From Palsa-504 sp963795795 (lineage in GTDB: Bacteria; Actinomycetota; Actinomycetes; Streptosporangiales; Streptosporangiaceae): a stretch of 64,000 nt of DNA. A program made the translations under genes and the position numbers. Location: positions 62,001-126,000 of the forward strand of contig CAWCJS010000018.1 in assembly GCA_963795795.1 (NCBI GenBank). The letters are read 5' to 3'. The notes beneath the pieces are model-generated. The model searched no databases, was not told the origin of the DNA, and saw only the letters and a program-made list of their open reading frames with translations. Numbering within the stretch: the stretch's first letter is position 1; every line of letters starts with the position of its first letter. Of the stretch, positions 17,299 to 26,528 are shown piece after piece.

Positions 17299-19425
17299 TT
17301 AGACGCCGGCTGATTGCATGCCGCGGAGTTCGTGCTTGAGGTCCCGGATCTCATCGCGGAGCCGGGCCGCAATTTCGAACTGCAGCTCGGCGGCGGCCGT
17401 GTGCATCTGCTCGGTGAGCTCGGTGATCAGGCCGATGAGCTCGCCGCGCGCGATGGTGACGGCCGGTCCGGTGGCTCCCGCGGCCTGGGCCGCGACCGCG
17501 CGGGCGCGTGAGGACAGGCCGGGCACGGGAGCCTTGCCGCGGGACTGCTGCCGGCCGCCGCCTCCGATCAGCAGCTGCTCGGTGTCGGCGTCCTCGCGGA
17601 CGATCTGGTCCAGGATGTCCGCGATCCGCTTGCGCAGCGGCTGCGGGTCGACGCCGTGCGCCTCGTTGTAGGCGACCTGCTTCTCCCGCCGCCGGTTGGT
17701 CTCCTCGATGGCCTTCTGCATGGATGGCGTCACCGTGTCGGCGTACATGTGGACCTGGCCGGATACGTTACGCGCAGCGCGGCCGATGGTCTGGATGAGC
17801 GAGGTGCCCGAGCGGAGGAAGCCTTCCTTGTCCGCATCGAGGATGGCGACCAGCGATACCTCGGGCAGGTCGAGCCCCTCGCGGAGCAGGTTGATCCCGA
17901 CTAGCACGTCGTATTCACCCATCCGGAGCTCGCGCAGCAGCTCCACCCGGCGCAGTGTGTCGACCTCGCTGTGCAGGTACCTAGCTCGGACGCCGTTCTC
18001 GAGCAGGTAGTCGGTCAGGTCCTCGGCCATCCGCTTGGTCAGCGTCGTGACCAGGACCCGCTCGTCGCGCTCGGCCCGCTGCCTGATCTCGTGCAGCAGG
18101 TCATCGATCTGCCCCTTGGTCGGCTTGATGACGACTTCGGGGTCGATCAGCCCGGTCGGCCGGATCACCTGCTCGACGACGTCACCGCCGACTCGCCGCA
18201 TCTCGTACGGGCCCGGCGTGGCCGACAGGTAAATGGTCTGCCCGATCCGGTCGAGGAACTCGTCGAAGGTCAGCGGGCGGTTGTCGATCGCGCTGGGCAG
18301 CCGGAACCCGTGCTCGACCAGCACACGCTTGCGGGATACGTCACCCTCGTACATCGCGCCGATCTGCGGGACGGTCACGTGGGACTCGTCAATGACCAGG
18401 AGGAAGTCCTCGGGGAAGTAGTCGAGCAGCGTGTTCGGAGGGCTGCCCTGCTCGCGACCGTCGATGTGCCGCGAGTAGTTCTCGATGCCGGAGCAGCTGC
18501 CGACCTGGCGCATCATCTCGACGTCGTAGGTGGTCCGCATGCGCAGCCGCTGCGCTTCGAGGAGCTTGCCGTCACGCTCAAGCTCACCGAGCCGGGCGGC
18601 CAACTCGGCCTCGATGCCCCGGATGGCGCGCTCCATGCGCTCGGGCCCGGCCACGTAATGCGTCGCGGGGAAGATGTACATCTCCTGGTCCTCGCTGATC
18701 ACCTCGCCGGTCAGCGGGTGCAGCGTCATCAGCCGCTCGATCTCGTCGCCGAACATCTCGATGCGGACGGCCAGTTCCTCGTACATCGGGATGACTTCGA
18801 TGGTGTCACCGCGGACCCGGAAGGTCCCGCGGGTGAAGGCCAGGTCGTTGCGGGCGTATTGCATGCCCACCAGCCTGCGCAGCAGCTGATCCCGCTCGAT
18901 GGTGTCGCCGAGGCGGACCTTGAGCATCCGGTCCACGTACTCCTGCGGCGTGCCGAGGCCGTAGATGCAGGACACGGAGGAGACCACGATGGTATCCCGC
19001 CTGGTCAGCAGCGAGTTGGTGGCGGAGTGCCTGAGCCGCTCGACCTCGGAGTTGATCGAGGAGTCCTTCTCGATGTAGGTATCGGTCTGCGGGACGTACG
19101 CTTCCGGCTGGTAGTAGTCGTAGTACGAGACGAAGTACTCGATCGCGTTGTCCGGCAGCATCTCGCGTAGCTCGTTGGCGAACTGCGCGGCGAGCGTCTT
19201 ATTCGGCAGCAGGACTAGCACCGGCCGCTGCACGCGTTCGGCGATCCAGGCCACGGTGGCGGTCTTGCCGGTGCCGGTCGCGCCGAGCAGCACGGTGTCG
19301 GTGTCCCCGTCTCGGAGGCGCTTTTCGATCTCGGCAATCGCCTGCGGCTGATCGCCCGCCGGGATCATGTCCGTGACGACATGAATCGGCGCGACCTTAC
19401 GCTGCAGATCAGTAACCGGACGCAC
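17299..19425 (-). CDS. uvrB: Excinuclease ABC subunit B
   Basis: This is the damage-verification helicase of nucleotide excision repair, acting with UvrA and UvrC. At 708 aa it is full length. It has Walker A LLGATGTGKT (about residues 46-55), the damage-probing beta-hairpin YYDYYQPEAYVPQTDTYIEKD (near residue 101), the DEAD-like VIDESHVT, helicase motifs LVTTLTKRMAEDL, GINLLREGLDLPEVSLV and QTIGRAARN, and a C-terminal UVR domain that contacts UvrC. A GTG start follows GGAGG by 6 nt. Placement upstream of coaE matches the mycobacterial and streptomycete order. Confidence 0.97.
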   Translation of the reverse strand: MRPVTDLQRKVAPIHVVTDMIPAGDQPQAIAEIEKRLRDGDTDTVLLGATGTGKTATVAWIAERVQRPVLVLLPNKTLAAQFANELREMLPDNAIEYFVSYYDYYQPEAYVPQTDTYIEKDSSINSEVERLRHSATNSLLTRRDTIVVSSVSCIYGLGTPQEYVDRMLKVRLGDTIERDQLLRRLVGMQYARNDLAFTRGTFRVRGDTIEVIPMYEELAVRIEMFGDEIERLMTLHPLTGEVISEDQEMYIFPATHYVAGPERMERAIRGIEAELAARLGELERDGKLLEAQRLRMRTTYDVEMMRQVGSCSGIENYSRHIDGREQGSPPNTLLDYFPEDFLLVIDESHVTVPQIGAMYEGDVSRKRVLVEHGFRLPSAIDNRPLTFDEFLDRIGQTIYLSATPGPYEMRRVGGDVVEQVIRPTGLIDPEVVIKPTKGQIDDLLHEIRQRAERDERVLVTTLTKRMAEDLTDYLLENGVRARYLHSEVDTLRRVELLRELRMGEYDVLVGINLLREGLDLPEVSLVAILDADKEGFLRSGTSLIQTIGRAARNVSGQVHMYADTVTPSMQKAIEETNRRREKQVAYNEAHGVDPQPLRKRIADILDQIVREDADTEQLLIGGGGRQQSRGKAPVPGLSSRARAVAAQAAGATGPAVTIARGELIGLITELTEQMHTAAAELQFEIAARLRDEIRDLKHELRGMQSAGV

Positions 19426-19485
19426 GACCCACCTCCAGGTTAATAACTCTAGGCCGGGGGTCTGACATTCCGGGTGCGGTCGGGG

Positions 19486-19595
19486 CGGGCGGCTCGGGGT
19501 GGGCCTAGGCGGGCGGCTTGGGATTGGCTCAGGCGGGCGGCTTGGGCGCTGGCGTGGCTTGGGCGGGCGGCTGGCGTGGCTCAGGCGGGCGGCTT
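19486..19595. repeat. Five direct repeats sharing GCGGGCGGCT
   Basis: The core GCGGGCGGCT(T)GGG recurs at 19486, 19510, 19534, 19564 and 19586, with repeat periods of 24, 24, 30 and 22 bp. The last copy is the 3' end of the methyltransferase gene (codons for the final Lys-Pro-Pro-Ala). The others extend downstream of its stop as degenerate duplicates. It looks like an amplified gene end. Confidence 0.75.
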
Positions 19596-20474
19596 GCGGC
19601 CCCAGGCCACGACCAGCAGGTGCGCCAGGCTCACGGTGCGCGGGTCGGCGAGGTGCTCGCGGACGGCCCGGTCCAGCTCGGCGAGCTCCGGCTCGTCGGA
19701 CAGGCCGAGCTCTAGGATCATCGGGCGCAGGCTGCGCACCAGGTCGGGCAGGATGGTGCGGCGCGAGTGGCCCGGCGGGTAGACCGGAGCGTGCACCACG
19801 ACCTCGATCTCCTCCAGCCCGGCTTGCCGGTACAGCTCGGTCAGGCGGCGGCCGATTTGGAGATCGGCACCAGACCGGCTGAAGCCTGCGTAGAAGATCT
19901 CGCGGAGCCGGTCCCAGGCGGGCAGCGGCGGGTAGCAGAACGCACCCTCGAGGTCCGGTTCCTGGCTGGCGACCCAGCCGCCCGGCCGGGCCAGCCGCAC
20001 CATCTCGGCGAGCACCTCCTGCGGCTCGGGGATCGTGACCAGCACAGTGCGGGCGTGGACCAGGTCGAAGGTGTCCGGGGGCAGGCCGGTGTGCCGGGCG
20101 TCGGCCGTCACCACCTCCACGTTGGCTAGCCCGTGCTCGCTGACATACTGGCGGGCCATCGCGGTGTGCGCGGGGTCGGCGTCCAGCCCGACCACGCGGC
20201 CGCCGGGCGAGACGGCGACTGAGAGCGGCTCGAGGATCCCGCTCGGGCCGCAGCCGAGATCGAGCGCGCTCTGACCCGGGCTCAGGCCGATGCGGGCGAG
20301 GAGTTCGGCGGTCTGCGGGCGCAGCTCGTCGGACTGGCGTTGCAGCCTGGCGCTCTCGGCAGGGTTGCTGCCCAGCGCGTAGACGTCGGCGGCGGCGGGC
20401 TCGGCGGTTGCGGGTTCGGGTCCAGCAGCAGGCTCAGCGGCTGGTCCGGTGCCGGGCACGGTGGCGGTGGCCAT
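19581..20474 (-). CDS. Class I SAM-dependent methyltransferase
   Basis: This 297-aa enzyme has the Rossmann methyltransferase core. Motif I is ALDLGCGPSGIL (about residues 74-85), then RVVGLDADPAHTAMAR, NVEVVTADARHTGLPPDTFDLVHARTVL and LVRPGG-like LARPGGWVASQEPDLE. The N-terminal 35 residues are Ala/Pro-rich and disordered. The ATG at 20474 is preferred over one 11 codons upstream because GAGGAG lies 6 nt before it. It is divergent from the BTAD-type locus. The methyl acceptor is unknown; the UbiE/small-molecule type is most similar. Confidence 0.85.
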   Translation of the reverse strand: MATATVPGTGPAAEPAAGPEPATAEPAAADVYALGSNPAESARLQRQSDELRPQTAELLARIGLSPGQSALDLGCGPSGILEPLSVAVSPGGRVVGLDADPAHTAMARQYVSEHGLANVEVVTADARHTGLPPDTFDLVHARTVLVTIPEPQEVLAEMVRLARPGGWVASQEPDLEGAFCYPPLPAWDRLREIFYAGFSRSGADLQIGRRLTELYRQAGLEEIEVVVHAPVYPPGHSRRTILPDLVRSLRPMILELGLSDEPELAELDRAVREHLADPRTVSLAHLLVVAWGRKPPA

Positions 20475-20611
20475 GGTCGTCTCCTCGGGTTGCTGTGGTC
20501 GGTTCATCGTGTCCGGGTTCGGGTTCCCGGCGGCCTACCGCGGGCTTACGGTGGACTTACCGACGCCGGGGACGGGCCCGCGGCGCGCCCTGCTAGGTGG
20601 GATGAGTCCAG

Positions 20612-22826
20612 GTGGAGTTCCGCGTGCTCGGTCCGCTCGAGGTGACGGCCGACGGCCAGTCGCTGGGGCTGGCAGGCGCGCGCACCCGGGCCGTGCTGGC
20701 GATGCTGCTCGTGCACGCCAATCAGGTCGTTTCTGTCCGATCGGCTGATCGAGGAGCTGTGGCCCGGCCAGCCGGCCGACCGGGCGGCGGACAGCCTGCA
20801 GGTCCGGCTGTCCGAACTGCGCAAGGCGCTCCGGTCGGCCGGGGAGGCCGACCGGCTGGCCACCCGGCCGCCGGGTTACCTGCTGCGGGTGACGCCCGGG
20901 GAACTGGACGCGCGGCGGTTCGAGCGGCTGGCCGCCGCGGGGAACGTGGCGCTGGCGGCAGGCGACGCCGCCACCGCGGCGCAGCGCCTGGATCAGGCCC
21001 TGGGCCTGTGGCGCGGGCCCGCGCTGGCCGACCTGGACGCCGCGCCTTCGCTGCGGGCGGAGGCGGGCCGGCTGGAGGAGGAGCGGCTGGCCGCGCTCGA
21101 ATCGCGGGCCGAGGCGCTGCTGGCCTGCGGCAGGCACCGTGACCTCATCGCGGAGCTGGAGACGCTCACCGCGGCCCATCCGCTCCGTGAGCGGTTCTGG
21201 TCCCAGCGGATGCTCGCGCTGTACCGGGCCGGCCGCCAGGCCGACGCGCTGCGCGCCTACCGCGAACTGCGCGACATCCTGGTCGCCGAGCTCGCGATCG
21301 AGCCCGGCCCGGAGCTGCGCGAGCTGCACGCCCGCATCCTGCGCCAGGATCCCGCGCTCGAAGGGCCGGCGACCGCGCGTCGCGCAGGGCCGACTGGGCC
21401 GACCGCGAGCGCGGTCCCGCAGACTCGGTACGCCCAGACGGCGACGGCATCCACATCGCCTACCAGGTGATCGGCGAGGGCGAGCGGGACATCGTGTTCG
21501 TGCCAGGCCTGATGAGCCATCTCGAGCTGATCTGGGAAGACCACCAGACGGCCGGACTTCTACCGCAGGCTGGCCCGGCTGGGGCGCCTGATCATGTTCG
21601 ACAAGCGCGACACGGGGCTGTCGGACCGCGCGCCCGGCGACATGTCGCTCGAGGAGCGGATGGAGGACCTGCGAGCGGTGATGCACGCGGCCGGGTCCCG
21701 CCGGGCCGTGCTGTTCGGCTACTCCGAGGGCGCGCCGATGAGCATCCTGTTCGCGGCGACCAATCCCGAGCGGGTTACCGCGCTGATCCTGGGCTCCGCC
21801 TCGGCCCGCTGGTTCCCGGCCCCGGGGTACCCGTGCGGGCAGGGCACGGAGGAGATGTACGACGCGCTGGGCGACATCGCCGCGCACCGCTGGGGTCAGG
21901 GCGCGAGCATCGAGTGGTACATGCCGAGCCGGGCGGGCTCGGCCCGGATGCGCGCCAGCTGTTCGGGCGGTTCGAGCGGATGGCGATCAACCCCAGCGCG
22001 TTCCTGCGGCATGATCGCGGATGATCCGCGATATCGACGTCCGCGCCGTGCTGCCCGCGATCCACGTGCCCACCCTGGTGATCCAGCGCCTGGACGACCG
22101 CATCACGCCGCCCTGCCACGGCCGTTACCTGGCCTCGCACATCGCGGGGGCGCGGTATTTCGAGCAGCCGGGCGATCATTCGCTGCGGTTCGCCGCGAGC
22201 GGGAACAGCGACGCGCTGTACGCGGAGATCGCCGGCTTCCTCGCCGAGCGCCTCCCGCCGCCGGCGATCCCGACCGCGTGCTGGCCACGATCCTGCGCGC
22301 CAGACCGGTAGATGACCACACGACTATGGTCGACCAACTGACCGGGTGGGGCGGAGGGCTCGATCCGATCGCGGAGACGGGCGGGGATCTGGTCCGGGGG
22401 CACAGGGGGCGCCTGATCAGGGACGGCGGAGAGGGCATCCTGGCTACCTTTGATGCGCCTGGGCAGGCGATCCGGTGTGCGGCCGCGGTCCGCGACGGAC
22501 GCGGCCGCGGCCGGGATCCAGGTCCGGGCCGGGATCCATACCGGGGAGGTCGACCTGGTCGGGGAGGACATCGCTGGGGCCTCGGTGCAGATCACCGATC
22601 GGGTCGCTGCGCTCGCGCGGCCCGCGGAGATCCTGGTCTCGCGGACGGTCAAGGATCTGGTGACCGGATCGGGGATCACCTTCGCCGAGCGCGGCAGCTA
22701 CCGGCTGAACGGGCCGCCCGACGAATGGCCCCTGTTCGCGGTGACGGGGTTCGCGGCCGCGGGCCTGGACGCGCTCGAGGACAGAGTCGGGCTGAGCGGA
22801 CCCGGCGTCAGCGGCCGGAGGCCGCG
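20612..22826 (+). pseudogene. BTAD regulator - alpha/beta hydrolase - class III cyclase fusion, degenerate
   Basis: Joined across frames, this encodes an N-terminal winged helix and BTAD (MEFRVLGPLEVTADGQSLGL ... DRLIEELWPGQ ... LRERFWSQRMLALYRAGRQADALRAYRELR), an alpha/beta hydrolase (GIHIAYQVIGEGERDIVFVPG ... FDKRDTGLSD ... LFGYSEGAPM) and the end of a class III adenylate cyclase domain (GEGILATFDAPGQAIRCA ... VRAGIHTGEVDLVGEDI ... SRTVKDLVTGSGI). Frame changes lie near 20737, 21442, 21554, about 21960, about 22022, about 22265 and about 22490. The cyclase metal motif expected as FTDIV reads RARPV, so an essential Asp is gone. No proper stop appears before the convergent coaE. Several shifts plus substitutions indicate true decay. 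Confidence 0.8.
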
Positions 22827-23442
22827 TCAGCGGGCGGCGGCGCGGCGGTTGAGGTCGGACCAGACCTCGGCGACGCGATGGTCTAGGTCCTCGAGTGAGC
22901 CTGAGTTGTCGATGACCAGGTCCGCTAGGGCGAGGCGCTGTTCGCGGGTGGCCTGGGCGGCCAGGCGGGCTTGGGCTTGGTCTGCTGACATGCCGCGCTG
23001 GGCGACTAGGCGGTCGACCTGGAGCTCGGGCGGGACGTCCACCACGATGACCAGGTCGTAGTTGGCCCAGCGGCCCGACTCGGCCAGCAGCGCCGCGTCG
23101 TAGACGACGATCGGGTTGCCGTCGGACCGCCTCGGTGACGGCCCGCTCGGCGGCTTGCATCCACTCCCCTATCAGCGGGTGGGTGATCGCGTTCAGCTTG
23201 GCTAGCTGCGCAGGATCGCTGAAGACGATGGCGCCGAGCCGCTCCCGGTCCAGGGCGCCGTCGGGGCGGAGCACGCCGGGGCCGAACGTTTCCGCGATGC
23301 GCGCCAGGCCCGGGGTGCCGGGGTCGACCACCCGCCGGGCGGCCACGTCCGCGTCGATGATCACGGCCCCGAGGGCGGCCAGGCGCCGGGATACCTCGCT
23401 CTTGCCGGAGCCGATGCCTCCGGTCAGCCCGACCCGCAGCAC
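22827..23442 (-). CDS. coaE: Dephospho-CoA kinase, frameshifted
   Basis: This kinase catalyses the last step of coenzyme A synthesis. The N-terminus has the P-loop GLTGGIGSGKSEVSRRLAALG (residues 5-25), then VIIDADVAARRVVDPG and a LNAITHPLI segment. One extra base near 23125 shifts the frame. In the other frame the text continues DGNPIVVYDAALLAESGRWANYDLVIVVDVPPELQVDRLVAQRG, ending RRAAAR. Repaired, the protein is about 205 aa, the normal length. As the gene is generally essential, a sequencing indel is more likely than loss. The order coaE - rpsA - polA, with insertions here, is conserved in actinomycetes. Confidence 0.9.
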
Positions 23443-23534
23443 CGCAGCCCTCCGTCCCTTCCCGAAGCGTCCGGTCTAGCAGCATACTGGGCCGGAACAG
23501 GTCCGCTCCTTGGCGCTAGGCAGAGGCAGGATTG

Positions 23535-23990
23535 ATGCCCGAACTTTCCCTCAAACTCGATGAGCTGCGCAACCATGTCGGCGAACGGCTGGGGGCCAGC
23601 GCCTGGCATGAGGTGACACAGGAGCAGGTCAGCATGTTCGCCGACGCGACCGGCGATCACCAGTGGATTCACCTCGACCAGGAGCGGGCGGCGGCCGGAC
23701 CGTTCGGCGGGACGATCGCGCACGGCTTCCTCACCCTCTCGCTCGGGCCGATGCTGGTACACGAGGTGTTCGAGGTGGCCGATGCCCGCATGGGGATCAA
23801 CTACGGCCTGAACCGGGTGCGCTTCCCCGCCCCGCTCCCGGTCGGCAGCCGCGTCCGCGCGGACGTCACGTGCGCCGCGGTCGAGGAGGTGCCCGGCGGG
23901 CTGCAGGTCACCCTTGCGGTGACCTTCGAGCGCGAGGGCGGCACCAAGCCGGTCTGCGTGGCTGAGTGGCTTTCTCGTTACAGCGTGTAG
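23535..23990 (+). CDS. MaoC-like (R)-specific enoyl-CoA hydratase
   Basis: This is a single hot-dog domain protein of 151 aa. The hydratase-2 motif is clear: QVSMFADATGDHQWIHLDQERAAAGPFGGTIAHGFLTLSL, containing the catalytic Asp and His. It probably hydrates enoyl-CoA thioesters; no partner gene is adjacent. The ATG at 23535 follows AGGCAGG; a TTG one codon upstream could also be read. It is transcribed away from coaE. Confidence 0.92.
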   Translation: MPELSLKLDELRNHVGERLGASAWHEVTQEQVSMFADATGDHQWIHLDQERAAAGPFGGTIAHGFLTLSLGPMLVHEVFEVADARMGINYGLNRVRFPAPLPVGSRVRADVTCAAVEEVPGGLQVTLAVTFEREGGTKPVCVAEWLSRYSV

Positions 23991-24266
23991 CCGGACGTCG
24001 TCAGCGGGTCGGGAGGCGGCGGGTACGGGGTCGATGGCCGGAGTGGCCGGAGTGGTGATGACGTGCCCCGCCGGTGCCGCGACGGCAGGCGGCAGAGCTT
24101 GGTGAAGCCGTTCCGGGAACGTTACCGCTAAGCCGCTGCGCTAACCACGGCCGGTGATCGGGGAGCTTGGGCGGCGGGGACCGGAAACGCGTCGGCCGCA
24201 AGGGCATCGCTCGGCGGCATAGGTCGAGCCGCGACCTGGCTTCGGCGGACGTAGGCAGATACTGGC

Positions 24267-25233
24267 GTGGTGAGCGCTGGGAAGCCGGGTCGGGAGGAGG
24301 TCGTCGCGTTCCTCGCCGGGCGGCCGGGCGCCTGCAGAGGGCCTGGAGGCGCTTTCGGGTGGGGCGTGGTCATCGGCGTGGGCTTACCGGGCGGGTGGCG
24401 AAGAGCTGGTCGTCCGGTTCGGGCCGGAGGTGTCCTGGTACGAGGCCGACCGGATGGCCATGGCCTTCGCCGGCCCGGACCTGCCCGTGCCGGAGGTCAG
24501 GGAGGTGGGCACTACCGCGTCCGGGCGGGCCTACGCCATCTCGGTGCGTCACCACGGGCGGTTCCTGGAGGACACCCCGGTGGAGCAAGCCGCTGCCATC
24601 AGCCCCACCCTGACCCGCCTGCTCGTCGCCCTGTTCCGCGTGCCGGCGGCCCCGGATGCCCCGGTCGTCTGGCACCAGGGGGGCCCGCCCGCCGGGAGCT
24701 GGCGGGAGTACCTGCTGGCGGGCCTGGTCGATGATCCCGGGAAGCTGGTCCACGGGTGGAGCGCCGCCCTGGCCGGCGACCGGGAACTGGCCGCCCTCTC
24801 GACGGCGGTCGCCGGGCGGGTGCGGGCCCTGGTGGACGCCTGCCCCGAGCGCCGTGACCTGGTCCATGGCGATCTCCTGCACGGCAACGTGCTGGTGAGC
24901 CCGGACGCCAGCCGGGTCGAAGCGGTGCTGTCCTGGAAGTGTTCGGTGCGCGGCGACTTCCTTTTCGATGCGGCCTGGTGCAGCTTCTGGGCGACGCCGT
25001 TCCACCCGGGGATCGCCGCCGCCGATCCATTGTCGGGACTGCTCCGGGCCCCGAGCGTATTGGCCGAGCCCGGCGCCCTGCTCGACGCCGCGGCCCGCCA
25101 CCACTGCTACGAGCTGCACATCGGCTTCACCCACCTGGGGTGGAACGTGTGGATCGGGGACCAGGCTAATCTCGCCTCGACAGCCCGGCGCCTGGCCGAG
25201 GTCCTCGAGCGCGGCCCCTGCCTTAGCGCTTGA
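24267..25233 (+). CDS. APH-type phosphotransferase, frameshifted and active-site altered
   Basis: This is an aminoglycoside/choline-kinase-like fold protein. The first frame (GTG start, REEVVAFLAGR) joins the second after one extra G in a GGG run near 24328. The second frame reads APAEGLEALSGGAWSSAWAYRAGGEELVVRFGPE, the nucleotide-binding N-lobe. The catalytic loop LVHGDLLHGNVLV is intact. The following metal-binding position, where family members have a Leu-Asp-Trp, reads VLSWKCSVRGDFLFDAAW, so the Asp is Ser. Activity is doubtful even if the frameshift is an error. Substrate unknown; resistance should not be assumed. It is convergent with the gene ending at 25223, overlapping by 11 bp. Confidence 0.78.
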
Positions 25234-26416
25234 GGACGTACTGGGGCAGGGCACCGCACGATACGCCGCTGTATTGCGCCAGTTGCGGGTTCTGGGCGCC
25301 GCGAATCGTGGTCTTGCGTTGTGAGACGAGGATCAGGCTGGCCCCGGCCCAGCGGTAGGTGTCACGCGTCGCGAGGAACGTCTCGCCTGTTCCGCTCGTC
25401 GCCTGGTAGGCGTAGGTGTTGGTCACCAGGTCCGGCCCGGCGCAGCTGAAGCCGCCGTTGTCCGTGACGCTGCCGCCCACCGCGATGCGGACCGGCGCGC
25501 CGGCCAGTCTGACCTGCACGACGTGCCCGTTGACCAATCGGAAGATGGTCCAGAACTCGGTGCAGCAGCCAGCGTTGACCAGCACGAAGAGCTCCGTATG
25601 CCCGTCCTTCGCGGCGTTGGCCGCGCCGACGACCACCGGGCCGAACGGTGGCATGTCGGTCACCGAGGTCGCGGAGAACGGGATGGTCTGCGTGCCGTAC
25701 CTGGCCGTGTGGACGACGAGCCGGAAGCTGAACGTGGTCTTGGCGTTGCCGACGGGCACGAGCGTCACGCTGGCCGCGGGCTGCCCTGGGCCATCGACGG
25801 CCCAGGCTACGGAGCCGGCCGCCGAAGGGACCGCGGCCGCTGGGCGGTTGGTGGAGGGCGGCGCCGAAGACGATGCCGGGGGTGGCGCCGAGGATGTGGC
25901 CGACGGCGGTACCGAGGATGGCGTGGGGGCTGGCGCGGAGGTCGAGGCCGACGGGCCAGGCGAAGCCAGCACCGTCGGGCTAGCGGAGGGCGAGGCCGAC
26001 GCGCCGGGCTGAGCCAGCACCGGCTGGCTGGCGGAGGGCGGGGCCGACGCGGCGAAGGAGGGCAGCGCGGACCTGGCTGCGGTGGGCACCGCATGCTGGT
26101 CCGCCGTGGGCAGCGCGGTCGTCTGCGTCTGACCGACGCCCGGCGCAGAATTGGCCGCGGTGGAGAAGACAGGTCCGGAGGCCGGGGGGGACGCGATCCG
26201 GGCCGGGCCGCCGCCGGGAACAATGATTAGGGCGGTGATGGCGCCGACCGCGATCACAGTCCCAGCGAGCAGCACGACCCCGGTCCGGCGGGCCGGGCGG
26301 CGGCTGCGGCGAGTGCCTTGCCGGATGCGGTCGAATGCGCCGGGCCGCGCGGTGACGGGGCGGACCGCGTCGTCCAGCAGGCGCGTCAGTTGCTCGGGGC
26401 TCAGGGGCGGCGTCAT
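25223..26416 (-). CDS. Membrane protein paired with ECF sigma factor (putative anti-sigma)
   Basis: This 397-aa protein has a short cytoplasmic N-terminus (MTPPLSPEQLTRLLDDAVRP), a basic stretch, one membrane helix (GVVLLAGTVIAVGAITALIIV), about 130 residues rich in Pro, Ser and Ala, and an outer domain with Cys residues (AGCCTEFW, GFSCAGPDLV, GVSCGALPQY). It directly follows an ECF sigma gene, the usual place for an anti-sigma factor. No zinc-finger HxxxCxxC motif is seen, so the anti-sigma role is inferred from position and topology. Its start region has been triplicated upstream, so translation of this gene may be affected by two mini-ORFs. Confidence 0.65.
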   Translation of the reverse strand: MTPPLSPEQLTRLLDDAVRPVTARPGAFDRIRQGTRRSRRPARRTGVVLLAGTVIAVGAITALIIVPGGGPARIASPPASGPVFSTAANSAPGVGQTQTTALPTADQHAVPTAARSALPSFAASAPPSASQPVLAQPGASASPSASPTVLASPGPSASTSAPAPTPSSVPPSATSSAPPPASSSAPPSTNRPAAAVPSAAGSVAWAVDGPGQPAASVTLVPVGNAKTTFSFRLVVHTARYGTQTIPFSATSVTDMPPFGPVVVGAANAAKDGHTELFVLVNAGCCTEFWTIFRLVNGHVVQVRLAGAPVRIAVGGSVTDNGGFSCAGPDLVTNTYAYQATSGTGETFLATRDTYRWAGASLILVSQRKTTIRGAQNPQLAQYSGVSCGALPQYVLKR

Positions 26417-26523
26417 GACGGTTCCTTATCCAGCAGGCGCGTCAGTTGCTCGGGGCTCAGGGGCGGCGTCATGACGGTTCCTTATCCAGCAGGCGCGTCA
26501 GTCGCTCGGGGCTCAGGGGCGGC
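26374..26523. repeat. Three copies of a 56-bp direct repeat at a start codon
   Basis: The 56-bp unit at 26412-26467 recurs at 26468-26523 with one substitution, and its 3' part (26374-26411) is the start of the downstream gene itself. Each unit carries, on the minus strand, a Shine-Dalgarno-like AAGGAACC, an ATG and 15-16 codons identical to the N-terminus of the membrane protein. Because 56 is not a multiple of three, each copy shifts frame and ends in its own stop. Confidence 0.92.
26413..26472 (-). CDS. Mini-ORF 2, 19 codons, coupled start
   Basis: This is the second copy, MTPPLSPEQLTRLLDKEPS, starting in the ATGA overlap with mini-ORF 1 and ending in an ATGA overlap with the start of the full-length membrane protein at 26416. 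Together the two give a chain of four start/stop overlaps between sigma factor and partner. Confidence 0.5.
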   Translation of the reverse strand: MTPPLSPEQLTRLLDKEPS

Positions 26524-26528
26524 GTCAT
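26469..26528 (-). CDS. Mini-ORF 1, 19 codons, coupled start
   Basis: This reads MTPPLSPERLTRLLDKEPS and stops. Its ATG overlaps the sigma-factor stop (ATGA) and its own stop overlaps the next ATG in the same way. It is a duplicate of the start of the membrane protein at 26416, with Gln9 changed to Arg. It may be translated by reinitiation; a function of the peptide itself is not implied. Confidence 0.5.
   Translation of the reverse strand: MTPPLSPERLTRLLDKEPS

Noticed and set aside
22827..23442. Programmed frameshifting in coaE, pdtaR or ppgK
   Set aside because: There is no slippery heptamer or downstream structure, these families are not known to use recoding, and the same kind of shift occurs in many unrelated genes here, which fits read error better.
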